This document shows positions 34,046 to 42,022 of a DNA stretch of 56,892 nt, in pieces. Under the pieces are notes generated by a model that had not been told where the DNA came from, did no database searches, and was given only the letters and a program-made list of their open reading frames with translations. The DNA lies in the NCBI GenBank assembly GCA_027019175.1, contig JALUXB010000039.1, forward strand, positions 1 to 56,892, read 5' to 3'. Made by a program: the position numbers and the translations under genes. Source of the stretch: Sulfurovum sp. GTDB lineage: Bacteria > Campylobacterota > Campylobacteria > Campylobacterales > Sulfurovaceae. How positions within the stretch are numbered: the stretch's first letter is position 1; each line of letters begins with the position of its first letter.

Positions 34046-34528
34046 ATGAGCCAGGACCTCAACACCAAACTCAAACTGCTCGTCAAGAGCGAAAAGGCAC
34101 TGCTGGGACTGCAGATGCGTACCAAAAGCCGCCAAACGTTCTGGATAGCCCTTGCACTGCTGGCCGTGCTTGTCACGCTCATTCTGCTCAATGTGACTGT
34201 CTACCTCTATCTTGTGCAGACACGCACGCCTCTTGCCGCGGTGAGTATGCTTACGGGCATCAACCTTGCGGTCGCAGCACTCTTCTTCTTCATCTCCACC
34301 CGTCAGGAGAACCTCGCCGAAGCCAAAGCCATCGAGGAGATACGTGACTTTGCCTGGGAACAGGTCTCCACAGACATCGACGAGATGAAACAGGGCGTCG
34401 GTGACTTCAGGGAGAGTGTCGTCAAGGTCAAAAAGAGTGTCGACTCTCTTGCTTCGGGCACCGCCTTTGGACTCAACAAGGTCATGCCGGTCATCACGAC
34501 ACTCATAGAACTGAACAAGAAGCGATGA
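34046..34528 (+). CDS. Two-helix membrane protein (YqjE-like in type)
   Basis: A 160-residue protein. Two membrane helices at about 33-58 (FWIALALLAVLVTLILLN) and 65-90 (AVSMLTGINLAVAALFFF) precede a helical cytoplasmic tail (VGDFRESVVKVKKSVDSL). The layout resembles YqjE/Phage_holin_3_6 proteins, which neighbour yqjD in E. coli, but I call this a resemblance of type only. AAAGGAG lies before the ATG. Its stop overlaps the barrel gene's first ATG (ATGA), so translation is coupled. Confidence 0.75.
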   Translation: MSQDLNTKLKLLVKSEKALLGLQMRTKSRQTFWIALALLAVLVTLILLNVTVYLYLVQTRTPLAAVSMLTGINLAVAALFFFISTRQENLAEAKAIEEIRDFAWEQVSTDIDEMKQGVGDFRESVVKVKKSVDSLASGTAFGLNKVMPVITTLIELNKKR

Positions 34529-35658
34529 GTATGAAAAGCAGACTCTCTACCATAACGGCCATCGCGCTTCTAAGCCTGCCCCTTGTCGCTCAGGACCTTG
34601 CCCAGAAGAGTGAGAACAGGAGCGTATTCCGCATCGTACCCACCGTCTCATCCAACCCCACTGCAGGTACCGGTGCAGGTGTAACCGCGACGGCACTATA
34701 CTATGTCGACGAGGACTCCTCTCCCTCACAGGCGATCGTCTCCGGCACCTACACCGACTCCAAAAGCTACAATATCGTAGCCATCAACAAAATGTTCTTC
34801 AAAAGTGACAAGTGGCAGTCGAACACCTTTGCCGCACACATCTACAACAACATGGCATACACCATCCCCAATGCGCTGATGCCTGTCCTGCCACCAATGA
34901 CAGAAGAGGATAATGAGGTACGCTACAATGCCTCCATTTATACCGCGATGCAGCAGTTTCTCTACGAAGCGGTTCCAAACTTCTATGCAGGCGCACAGCT
35001 TTTCTACATCAGCCAGCAGTTCGATGCTCTCAACGATGCGGGAGAAAGTTTTCTGCAGACGCGTGGCATTGAAAACTCCACGCGCGGCGGCTACGGCATC
35101 TCCCTCATCTACGACACACGCAGTAAGAGCGAAAAGATCTATCCCAAAGATGCCGCCCTCATCAACGTCACGGCGAACCACTTTCCAAAAGCCTTCGGTT
35201 CCGAAGAGAGCTACTACAACCTGATGCTGAATGCCAGAGAGTACACTCCGGGCTTCAAACCAAACGATGTGGTCGCCATGCAGTTCTACGCCCAGTACTC
35301 AAGCCCAGACACCCCTGACGGTGCACTCGCCGCCCTTGGCGGACGCAACATTCTGCGCGGCTTTCCCATAGGGCTGCACAAGGCACGCAATATGCTGGCT
35401 GCGCAGGGAGAGTACCGCTACCGCATCGAAGGGACACGTTTTCGTGCCACCGCCTTTGCCGGCTACGCCCACTTAAGCGGCGGCTCTGCAGGCACTGAAA
35501 CCGGCAGCCGCGACACCGACAACGGCAGCTACTACAGCGGTGGTGTCGGGGTACACTACATTCTGGCTCCAAAACAGCAGCTTGACTACCGTGTCAATGT
35601 CGCCTACACGAACGAAGGTGAGCTCTTCGTCTATGCGAGTTTGAACCAGGCGTTTTGA
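34525..35658 (+). CDS. BamA/Omp85-type outer-membrane barrel without POTRA domains
   Basis: About 375-377 residues: a signal peptide (STITAIALLSLPLVAQ), then directly barrel strands, with no POTRA-sized periplasmic region. The decisive motif is GGRNILRGFPIG near residue 270, equivalent to the (V/I)RGF/Y motif in loop 6 of Omp85 proteins. The last strand ends VYASLNQAF, with a terminal Phe for BAM recognition. Start at 34525, or at 34531 (second Met). POTRA-less 'noNterm' Omp85 proteins are known but poorly understood. Co-transcription with three small helical proteins suggests they supply the periplasmic or inner-membrane side. Confidence 0.82.
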   Translation: MSMKSRLSTITAIALLSLPLVAQDLAQKSENRSVFRIVPTVSSNPTAGTGAGVTATALYYVDEDSSPSQAIVSGTYTDSKSYNIVAINKMFFKSDKWQSNTFAAHIYNNMAYTIPNALMPVLPPMTEEDNEVRYNASIYTAMQQFLYEAVPNFYAGAQLFYISQQFDALNDAGESFLQTRGIENSTRGGYGISLIYDTRSKSEKIYPKDAALINVTANHFPKAFGSEESYYNLMLNAREYTPGFKPNDVVAMQFYAQYSSPDTPDGALAALGGRNILRGFPIGLHKARNMLAAQGEYRYRIEGTRFRATAFAGYAHLSGGSAGTETGSRDTDNGSYYSGGVGVHYILAPKQQLDYRVNVAYTNEGELFVYASLNQAF

Positions 35659-35753
35659 TAAATTAAAAAAATTAAAAGTTTAGGGTTGAGGGTTGACGAG
35701 ACTGCCGGAGGTTTGACCTGATAGCGACAAAGGTACACCCAACCCGCAGGGCG

Positions 35754-35779
35754 GCTCTGCCGTTTGCATCTGCCAGAGC
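35754..35779 (+). terminator. Possible hairpin after the barrel operon
   Basis: GCTCTG (35754-35759) pairs with CAGAGC (35774-35779), about 95 bases after the stop codon. There is no T run. The rest of 35659-35802 contains a GGGTTGAGGGTTG stretch facing CAACCC further down and no gene. Confidence 0.3.
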
Positions 35780-35802
35780 TGTCAAGTCAAACCGATAACA
35801 CT

Positions 35803-37206
35803 CTATTTGACCTCTTCAAGGTAAGGTGGCTGCCATTTGCCGTCGATCGCCACCTGTTTTGGGCCGTACATACGGATAACCAGGCTGATGACCCCTTTAG
35901 CGCTGCTTGGCAGCCAGTTTGACTCTTTCTCTTTACCCGGTGAGGTACTCTGGATATAGATATCTACCGATCCGTCGGCGTTGAACTTCAAATTGTCACG
36001 GTCGCCTATCGCGTAACGATTGATCGGGTTGTCAATAGGGAAACCGTCTTTATCATAAATCGTTACAGACCAGAAAGCATCCACTGGCGGCTCTTTGTCG
36101 AAGTGGATACGGTACTTTTTATCCCCTGTTGGAATTTTACCGTTCTTATCGGTCACGTTGAGTGGATAAAATGCCCAATAGTAAGGGTTCGCACCGAGTC
36201 CGTAGAATGCGGTCGTCGCTCTTTGAAGATAGTCGATACCGTAGACACCGACGCTTTTGGTGAGTATCTGCCATCCGTTGACAATGCTGCCGAGTCTCGA
36301 GGCATATTCACGCATCACGTCGTGACTTTTTGCAGTAGCTCTCTCGAGTGCTGATTTGACTTCGACAGGGAGTTTGTCGTAATCGAACCCTTCAGGTCTC
36401 AGACCGATACGTTTCATACGATCGAGTCTCACCTGGTCTGTTGCGTGCGGCGGATGCGTTTTCATAAGCTTCATCGCCATCGTGAAGAAAGTTTTGGCAT
36501 CCATCTTCTCCACCTGTTTTACCGGAGGCGTGACATCATCCACACTTTTGTCCTTTTTGAAGACGGGTCTAAAAGGTTTTCCCGCTGCAAAATAGCTCAA
36601 AGGTGTAAGTTTGTAGCCGTCCTGGATCTTGTGGATATAGTCGTAATCTTTCGGGCCGTTAGTCTGTGTACGACCGATGATCCAGAACATCGGCGTCGTC
36701 GCATCGATACGCTCGACACCTTTGGGTAGCTTACCTTTCCACTCAGGCATACAGAGTGCGTAGTTCCCTGCTTTTGTACCGTTGGCATAGGTTCCTACCA
36801 CAGCGAAAGTGTCGGTCCACATATCGTACATCGGCAGCATATAGAAGCGGTCTTTGACCTCCGGAACGCTCAGAATGACAGGCTCTTTGCTTACATCGAC
36901 CCAAGCTAAGGAGTAAAGCGTGTCGAAGTTGGGGCGAACGACCTCCCTGAACTTGGCATTGGGAAAGGTTCGGATGTGCGTAAACTGCATCATCGGACCG
37001 CGATTGGGATTCTCTCCCAAAGGCATATTGGTCATCTGTTTGCGCGTCACCTCCATCAGTACCAGTGGATAGGTGTAGATATAGCTCTGCAGCGCAATGC
37101 GGTCAAGCTCCTCGTTTTTGGGTGTCGCTGCCGTAACAGCAGAGGTACCGACAAAAGCGGTAACAAGCGTTACGGCAATCAGTCGTGTCATTTTTTTCAA
37201 TATCAT
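35803..37206 (-). CDS. DUF1254/DUF1214 domain exported protein
   Basis: A 467-residue protein with signal peptide (MTRLIAVTLVTAFVGTSAVTAA). The N-terminal DUF1254 region contains QSYIYTYPLVLMEVTRKQ, REVVRPNFDTLYSLAWVDV and RFYMLPMYDMWTDTFAVVG. The C-terminal DUF1214 region contains YRIHFDKEPPVDAFWSVTIY and WLPSS. These paired domains are widespread in bacteria; structure suggests a carbohydrate-like binding barrel, and the biochemical role is unknown. ATG 37206 is spaced 7 bases from AAGGAG; the ATG at 37212 is too close. The AraC-type gene lies upstream on the same strand and may regulate it. Confidence 0.88.
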   Translation of the reverse strand: MILKKMTRLIAVTLVTAFVGTSAVTAATPKNEELDRIALQSYIYTYPLVLMEVTRKQMTNMPLGENPNRGPMMQFTHIRTFPNAKFREVVRPNFDTLYSLAWVDVSKEPVILSVPEVKDRFYMLPMYDMWTDTFAVVGTYANGTKAGNYALCMPEWKGKLPKGVERIDATTPMFWIIGRTQTNGPKDYDYIHKIQDGYKLTPLSYFAAGKPFRPVFKKDKSVDDVTPPVKQVEKMDAKTFFTMAMKLMKTHPPHATDQVRLDRMKRIGLRPEGFDYDKLPVEVKSALERATAKSHDVMREYASRLGSIVNGWQILTKSVGVYGIDYLQRATTAFYGLGANPYYWAFYPLNVTDKNGKIPTGDKKYRIHFDKEPPVDAFWSVTIYDKDGFPIDNPINRYAIGDRDNLKFNADGSVDIYIQSTSPGKEKESNWLPSSAKGVISLVIRMYGPKQVAIDGKWQPPYLEEVK

Positions 37207-37289
37207 TTTCATACTCCTTGTGTTGAAATGGGAAAGAGAAACTGTACCTGAATATGAAGCTACATCTCCATTCTTGTACAAACTGTTTT

Positions 37290-37316
37290 ATTGTATCACA
37301 AAGGATGCGTGTGCAA
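37290..37316 (-). promoter_or_regulatory. Promoter upstream of the DUF1254 gene
   Basis: On the minus strand, TTGCAC (37311-37316) and TACAAT (37290-37295) are separated by 15 bases, with TG one base before the -10 (extended -10). The leader to 37206 would be about 75 bases, giving this gene its own promoter apart from the AraC gene. Confidence 0.5.
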
Positions 37317-37342
37317 TATCGGAAAAACGCAAACTGGAGAAA

Positions 37343-38317
37343 TTAGTGCCTGAGGGTCTCTACGGGAGATTCACCAAAGAGTTTCCTGTACTCCGAGGCG
37401 AAGTGTCCCAGATGGAAGAAGGCGTATTTGAGCGCGACATCGGAGACTTTCGTTGTCGTGGGATTTGCCGCTTTGAGCTCTTCGCGCACCTTGTGCAGGC
37501 GCAGCAGCTGCAGGTACATCTTCGGCGTCATGCCAAGGTTGTGCTTGAAGGTGTACTGCAGCGTACGCTGGCTGACACCCAGCTCCCTTGCAGTATCTGT
37601 CAGCTTCAAATCATAGTCGAGACTGCCGTGCAGCATCTCCCTTGCGCGCTTGAGGATGGCATTCTCCTTTCGCAGCGAAGCGTCATCTACGATGATGAAG
37701 GAGAAGAGTGCGTGGATGATCTGCGTCTCTATCTTGGCGTAATCGAGCGTATGCTTTTTGGTCGCCTCATACTCGACAAAATAGTGCAGCCAGCTCTGGA
37801 TGAAACGAAGAAACGCCAACTCCTCTTTTGGGTTGAGCAGCAGCGTTTTACGCTTTGACGCATCACCAAACGGTACGCCGTAGTAGGCAAAAAAAGACTC
37901 CTGAAAAAACGCTTCGTCTATCGCAATGGTAAAGGTGGTATTGCGCTGGCTGATGACAAGATCCATCTCCTCATCGCGCGTCATCACAAGCAGTTCTCCC
38001 CGCTGAAGTCTGTGGTTACGGTAGTTTACCACCCCCTCGGTGCGGTTGTAGGTGATGACCACACTCTTTTTGGGACAGACCCCCTGTACGAGAAAGGGGG
38101 CATTGTAGCTTGTGGAACCAAACTGAATATGGGGTGTATGAAATCCTGCAATCTCGATCAGCAGTCGCTCATGCTTGGAAAGCGTCTTGATCTGCGCATC
38201 CCATCCGACCGAATAGGCGACGGCACGCTCACCGTCAAGTCTGGGTGACTTCACCACCAGTCCGGGGTGAAAGGTCGGCATATCCGGTGAAGAGAGGGAC
38301 TGTTTCAAGTTAGGCAT
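37343..38317 (-). CDS. AraC-family transcriptional regulator
   Basis: A 324-residue regulator. The N-terminal ~200 residues form an effector-binding domain with VVITYNR and RGELLVMTRDEEMDL. The C-terminal ~100 residues hold the double helix-turn-helix: LKLTDTARELGVSQRTLQ then NLGMTPKMYLQLLRLHKVRE and HFASEYRKLFGESPVET. The TATAAT of its promoter ends only 7 bases before the ATG, so the mRNA may be leaderless, or translation may begin at Met13 (38281). The DUF1254 gene downstream on the same strand is the nearest candidate target. Confidence 0.92.
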   Translation of the reverse strand: MPNLKQSLSSPDMPTFHPGLVVKSPRLDGERAVAYSVGWDAQIKTLSKHERLLIEIAGFHTPHIQFGSTSYNAPFLVQGVCPKKSVVITYNRTEGVVNYRNHRLQRGELLVMTRDEEMDLVISQRNTTFTIAIDEAFFQESFFAYYGVPFGDASKRKTLLLNPKEELAFLRFIQSWLHYFVEYEATKKHTLDYAKIETQIIHALFSFIIVDDASLRKENAILKRAREMLHGSLDYDLKLTDTARELGVSQRTLQYTFKHNLGMTPKMYLQLLRLHKVREELKAANPTTTKVSDVALKYAFFHLGHFASEYRKLFGESPVETLRH

Positions 38318-38323
38318 ACACCC

Positions 38324-38329
38324 ATTATA
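38324..38329 (-). promoter_or_regulatory. -10 box TATAAT abutting the AraC start codon
   Basis: A perfect TATAAT on the minus strand ends 7 bases before the ATG at 38317, with TG two bases upstream (TGCTATAAT). A transcript starting at the usual distance would begin at or next to the A of ATG. Confidence 0.5.
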
Positions 38330-38347
38330 GCACAGGCATACTTTCTT

Positions 38348-38375
38348 AAAAGGTGCAAAAAGTTGCCTCTTTTTT
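38348..38375 (-). terminator. Terminator after the secreted unknown gene
   Basis: On the minus strand, AAAAAAGAGGCAAC pairs imperfectly with TTGCACCTTTT around a T-rich loop. It lies 8 bases past the stop codon of the 38383-39051 gene and before the AraC promoter. Confidence 0.5.
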
Positions 38376-38382
38376 CATCACA

Positions 38383-39051
38383 CTATTTGCTGTAAAAGGT
38401 GATCTTCTTTACAAAGGCTTTCGCACCGCCCTGGGTACCCTGGGTGTTCATCTGAAACCCAAACGCCACTACTGGTGGTGTCTGGGTACCAAACTCCTGT
38501 CGAAACTTCTTGTCTATCTCAAATCGTGTCTTGACAAGCCCTTTTTGGTTGGAGACACAGTAGTAGCGGCCCGATTTTTTGTAGAGCCTACCAAGGTAGC
38601 GTTTGCCCACCTTCTCCTTCTCTCCGATGAACGGGCCGAAAAAATAGGGAGCAGACGGCGCGAACGGCACACCGCTTGAGAACTTCTGTGTGCCAAGGGC
38701 GATAATGGCACCCAGCGCCAGACGGTTCTTGCCCTGCTCCCAATTCGCACCCTTTGGAAACCTCTCGACACCCCACTCGATGACCACGGAGCCGACATTG
38801 TGCAGCGGCTGCTTGAGTCGCAGCCCCCACAGTCCCGCCAGCTGTTTGTGTGTGGACATCTCCACCCCTTTGGCGGTGATAGTGGGGTTGAGTTTTTTGG
38901 AGTCAAGCAGGAACTCGTACCCCTTGGGTGTAAGTATCGAAACGGCGTTGCCTTTTGGCTGCTTTGTAAAATCAATACTGTAGAGTACCTTGCCTCCGGC
39001 AAATACGGCCGCCGTCATAAGCAGAACTCCCCATACGGTTTTCTTCATCAT
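38383..39051 (-). CDS. Secreted protein of unknown function (DUF3047-like features)
   Basis: A 222-residue protein with signal peptide (VWGVLLMTAAVFAG). It reads as a beta-sandwich: IDFTKQPKGNAV, VVIEWGVERFPKGANWEQGK, RLALGAIIALG, WGLRLKQP. The pattern W-G-(x)3-(F/Y)P-x-G-A-x-W followed by N-R-x-A resembles DUF3047 proteins, but I hold that loosely. No Cys pairs and no catalytic motif are obvious. It is divergent from the phospholipase D-like lipoprotein. Confidence 0.72.
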   Translation of the reverse strand: MMKKTVWGVLLMTAAVFAGGKVLYSIDFTKQPKGNAVSILTPKGYEFLLDSKKLNPTITAKGVEMSTHKQLAGLWGLRLKQPLHNVGSVVIEWGVERFPKGANWEQGKNRLALGAIIALGTQKFSSGVPFAPSAPYFFGPFIGEKEKVGKRYLGRLYKKSGRYYCVSNQKGLVKTRFEIDKKFRQEFGTQTPPVVAFGFQMNTQGTQGGAKAFVKKITFYSK

Positions 39052-39079
39052 ACATCCTTTTTCGTTTTCATACTGTCAT

Positions 39080-39120
39080 AGTATAGCCAAAGTTGCGTTC
39101 CAAGCTTTTTAGACTATAAT
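39080..39120. promoter_or_regulatory. Divergent promoters for the secreted unknown and the PLD lipoprotein
   Basis: Plus strand: TTGCGT (39093-39098), a 16-base spacer and TATAAT (39115-39120), 27 bases before the ATG at 39148. Minus strand: TATACT (39080-39085), 28 bases before the ATG at 39051. Confidence 0.55.
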
Positions 39121-39147
39121 ATCCCATTCAGACAAAAAGGGTGCTCG

Positions 39148-40743
39148 ATGCAAAGAGAGATTGGTGTACTGAAAACAACACTGTTCACGCTTGCAGCGGC
39201 ACTCCTTGCTGGCTGCGCTCCTGCCCCCCATCCACAACAGACCAAAGCCTGCGACCTGCCTGCCATACAAAAGCCAAAACAGCCGCTCAGACACTACCTG
39301 CAGAAGACGGACAGACCCCTTACGGCAGGCAAATCGGCATTCTATCCCCTGCCGTTGCCAAAAGATGCGCTGGCCACCCGCCTCTTTCTGATAGACCACG
39401 CGACAGAGAACCTCGATGTACAGTACTATATCTACGAAACCGACACAATAGGCCACCTCATTGCCTACCACCTCTATATGGCGGCAGAGCGCGGTGTCAA
39501 GGTGCGTATACTGCTCGATGACATCTCGACAACAGGCAAGGACAAGGCGATCGCCACGCTGGCGCAGCACCCCAACATCGAACTCAAACTTTTCAACCCC
39601 AACCGTCTGCGAAAAAGCTTTCGCAACCTCGCTCTGCTGCTCGATGTCAACCGCCTTGGCAAGAGGATGCACAATAAGGCACTCATCGCCGACCACATTG
39701 CAGCCATCATCGGTGGACGCAATATCGGCGATGTCTACTATGCAAGCAGTGAAGAGACCCTCTTTCTTGACTATGATGTCATCACCATCGGCCGACTCGT
39801 TCCCCAGCTTGAAAAGGCCTTCTCTCTCTACTGGAACTCTGAAGTCTCCGTCGATGCGGGCGAAGTCATCGATATCAATGACAAAAACAGCCCCGTCAGG
39901 GCTTCATGCATCCTTGAAAACAGCATCGAACGCTTCAAGCACAGTATTATCGGCCATGAGGTATATCATAACTCCATTCTGAAAAAACTGCAACAGGGCA
40001 GTTTGACCTTTACCGTAGCCAAACGAACCGACCTCTTCTACGACCACCCGCAAAAGGTACTTACAGACGAAAACAACAACACCTACCACATCTCCACACA
40101 GGTGGATGAAGCACTTAAAAAGGTTGAAAGGGAGCTCATTATCATCTCTCCCTACTTTATCCCCAGTGATAAGATACTTGCACGATTTAAACACCTTAGG
40201 CAAAAGGGTGTAGATATCACCGTCATTACCAATTCACTGGCTTCCACCGATGTATTCCCGGTCTACGGCGGCTATGTCGATTCCATCAAACCGCTGGTGG
40301 CGATGGGCGTACACCTTTACGAACTTAAACCATCCGTACTCAAACGTTTGAAAAAGCAAAAGGGACTCGACCACGTTCCTGCCCTTTCACTGCACACCAA
40401 ATTGATCTTTGCAGACGACAGCCGCATGGTCATCGGCTCGGCAAACATCGACCCGCGCTCTGAGAAACTCAATACCGAACTGGTCGTATTCGTAAGCTGT
40501 AAAAAACTGGCAAAAGAGGAAAAAGCATTGGTAAAGCAGGTCTTAAAACAGGAGAACTTCTACAAGCTCTCCTACGGTTTGTATCCCAAAAGTGTTTATA
40601 ACGACACAGCGTTCTATGGCCCTATTTGGAAGACCAAGGAGAAGGGCAAAACAAAAATATACTACGGCCCGCCCCACTCAGGCTTTTGGAAACGTATCGG
40701 TGCTGATCTGATACGCCTTCTGCCGGTAAAGGGATATTTATAA
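39148..40743 (+). CDS. Phospholipase D-family lipoprotein (cardiolipin synthase-like)
   Basis: A 531-residue protein. The N terminus has a lipobox (LLAGC, Cys23), so it should be lipid-anchored. Two HKD motifs form one active site: H175-N-K177-x4-D182 (MHNKALIADH) and H416-T-K418-x4-D423 (LHTKLIFADD), each followed by the GGRN or GSAN sequence typical of the family. It resembles ClsC/YmdC-type cardiolipin synthases and periplasmic PLD enzymes, which transfer phosphatidyl groups or cleave phosphodiesters. The TSUP permease follows on the opposite strand, so it is a single-gene unit. Confidence 0.9.
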   Translation: MQREIGVLKTTLFTLAAALLAGCAPAPHPQQTKACDLPAIQKPKQPLRHYLQKTDRPLTAGKSAFYPLPLPKDALATRLFLIDHATENLDVQYYIYETDTIGHLIAYHLYMAAERGVKVRILLDDISTTGKDKAIATLAQHPNIELKLFNPNRLRKSFRNLALLLDVNRLGKRMHNKALIADHIAAIIGGRNIGDVYYASSEETLFLDYDVITIGRLVPQLEKAFSLYWNSEVSVDAGEVIDINDKNSPVRASCILENSIERFKHSIIGHEVYHNSILKKLQQGSLTFTVAKRTDLFYDHPQKVLTDENNNTYHISTQVDEALKKVERELIIISPYFIPSDKILARFKHLRQKGVDITVITNSLASTDVFPVYGGYVDSIKPLVAMGVHLYELKPSVLKRLKKQKGLDHVPALSLHTKLIFADDSRMVIGSANIDPRSEKLNTELVVFVSCKKLAKEEKALVKQVLKQENFYKLSYGLYPKSVYNDTAFYGPIWKTKEKGKTKIYYGPPHSGFWKRIGADLIRLLPVKGYL

Positions 40744-40758
40744 TAAAGATGAAATATA

Positions 40759-41505
40759 TCACCCCGCAAAAAACATCTTCTTCACCAGTATCACCAGTGA
40801 AATGAGATAGAGCAGCATCAAAGCTGCTTTGTGATGTCTGTCGTGTACATGGTCTTTAAGCCAGATACCTAAGAATACACCTACTAAAGAGGCCACCGCG
40901 ACGATGAGCCCGTCGGCAAAGTCGATGGTGCCTATCATCAGGCGGCTGATGAGACCGGCGATGGAAGAGAAAACCACAAAAAAGAGCCCTGCACTGATGG
41001 CCTTTTTAAGCGGATAGTGCAACAGTCCTACCAACAAGGGGGTCAGAATAATTGAACCGCCGATTCCCAGGGTGATAGAGAAAATACCGATAATCAGACC
41101 AATGGCAAACAACACCCCTTTATTGAGTGTTTTGGTCTGAGAATCATCTGTATGGTTTTTTGAAAAGAAGAGGCGAAAGAGTGCAAAGATAAGAATGCCG
41201 AAAAAGAGAAACTGCAGTACCGTATCGGAAACATAATGCGTCACATAACCGCCAAGATATCCACCGGCAAATCCGCCGATACCGACGAAGATCCCCTCAC
41301 CAATGATGAGCGAACCTTTTTTCCAGTTGAGGTAGGAGCCGAATACAGATGAAAATACCATCTGTACAATGGAAATACCGATAGCATCTTTGATGCCAAA
41401 ACCGATTGCAAGCAGGATAGGTACCAGTATCATCCCGCCGCCGATACCGAAAAAGCCTGACATGGCACCGATAAAAGTACCGACAAGTGCAAGTTCTATA
41501 AACAT
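40759..41505 (-). CDS. TSUP-family permease (TauE/SafE)
   Basis: A 248-residue membrane protein with about eight hydrophobic segments. The repeated TSUP signatures are GFFGIGGGMILVPILL near the N terminus and ITLGIGGSIILTPLLVG in the middle, marking the internal duplication of the family. TauE/SafE proteins export sulfite, sulfoacetate or other sulfur-containing anions, or act as thiosulfate carriers. The substrate is not shown by sequence, though sulfur metabolism elsewhere in the window is consistent. GAGG precedes the ATG. The neighbouring gene upstream is a separate membrane protein 27 bases away. Confidence 0.9.
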   Translation of the reverse strand: MFIELALVGTFIGAMSGFFGIGGGMILVPILLAIGFGIKDAIGISIVQMVFSSVFGSYLNWKKGSLIIGEGIFVGIGGFAGGYLGGYVTHYVSDTVLQFLFFGILIFALFRLFFSKNHTDDSQTKTLNKGVLFAIGLIIGIFSITLGIGGSIILTPLLVGLLHYPLKKAISAGLFFVVFSSIAGLISRLMIGTIDFADGLIVAVASLVGVFLGIWLKDHVHDRHHKAALMLLYLISLVILVKKMFFAG

Positions 41506-41532
41506 AGCCTACCTCTTCTTAGTGTGAGGCAA

Positions 41533-41961
41533 TTATAGCACAACAGGCAGGTACATAAACTGTGAAAGGAAAATAATGGTCAGAACGAATGCAAAGGGAA
41601 GCTGGTGCCCTTTGAATACCAGGGGCTGGATCTTGAAATATACCTGCAGTCCGCCACGCAGCCCAAGCCAGATACCAAGGAAGGCTTTGAGCCCAAGCAG
41701 CATCTGAAACCAGGTCAGGCCGTTTGGCCCGATTGGTCCATAGACTTGCGTAATAAGATAGAGTCCGGTTCCTACAGCTACCAATAGACTTGGCGGTACT
41801 ACTTTGCGCACATACTTCATGAATGACTCACGAATTTTCTGATGTTCCTCTTCAGAGAAAGAAAACTTGATCTTGCTTAGGAAGAGATTGTCGGTAATGA
41901 GAAAACCGCCGTAAATGAAAGCAGCGAACAGGTGGATCGTTTTAATCAGTACAAAGGTCAT
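41533..41961 (-). CDS. Four-helix membrane protein (CopD/DUF2269-like layout)
   Basis: A 142-residue protein with four hydrophobic segments: IKTIHLFAAFIYGGFLI, VVPPSLLVAVGTGLYLI, WFQMLLGLKAFLGIWLGL, LPFAFVLTIIFLSQFMYL. A His sits in the first (IHLFAAF), as in CopD and DUF2269-type proteins that bind haem or copper, but other ligands are not evident. I do not assign a function. It has its own TATAAT at 41985-41990 and could be co-transcribed with the TSUP permease downstream. Confidence 0.75.
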   Translation of the reverse strand: MTFVLIKTIHLFAAFIYGGFLITDNLFLSKIKFSFSEEEHQKIRESFMKYVRKVVPPSLLVAVGTGLYLITQVYGPIGPNGLTWFQMLLGLKAFLGIWLGLRGGLQVYFKIQPLVFKGHQLPFAFVLTIIFLSQFMYLPVVL

Positions 41962-41984
41962 GGTACATCCTCTTTTTGGATGGG

Positions 41985-41990
41985 ATTATA
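41985..41990 (-). promoter_or_regulatory. -10 box TATAAT for the four-helix membrane protein
   Basis: A perfect TATAAT on the minus strand, 23 bases upstream of the ATG, with GAGG in between. The dus stop codon lies 33 bases further upstream, beside a GCTTGA/TCAAGC hairpin (42011-42028). Confidence 0.45.
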
Positions 41991-42022
41991 GTCTTTTCAA
42001 GCCTATAAACGCTTGAGCTTTG

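Noticed and set aside
33712-34528. Prophage holin cassette
   Set aside because: The YqjE-like layout could suggest a holin, but there is no endolysin, capsid or integrase nearby, and the genes lead into an outer-membrane barrel.
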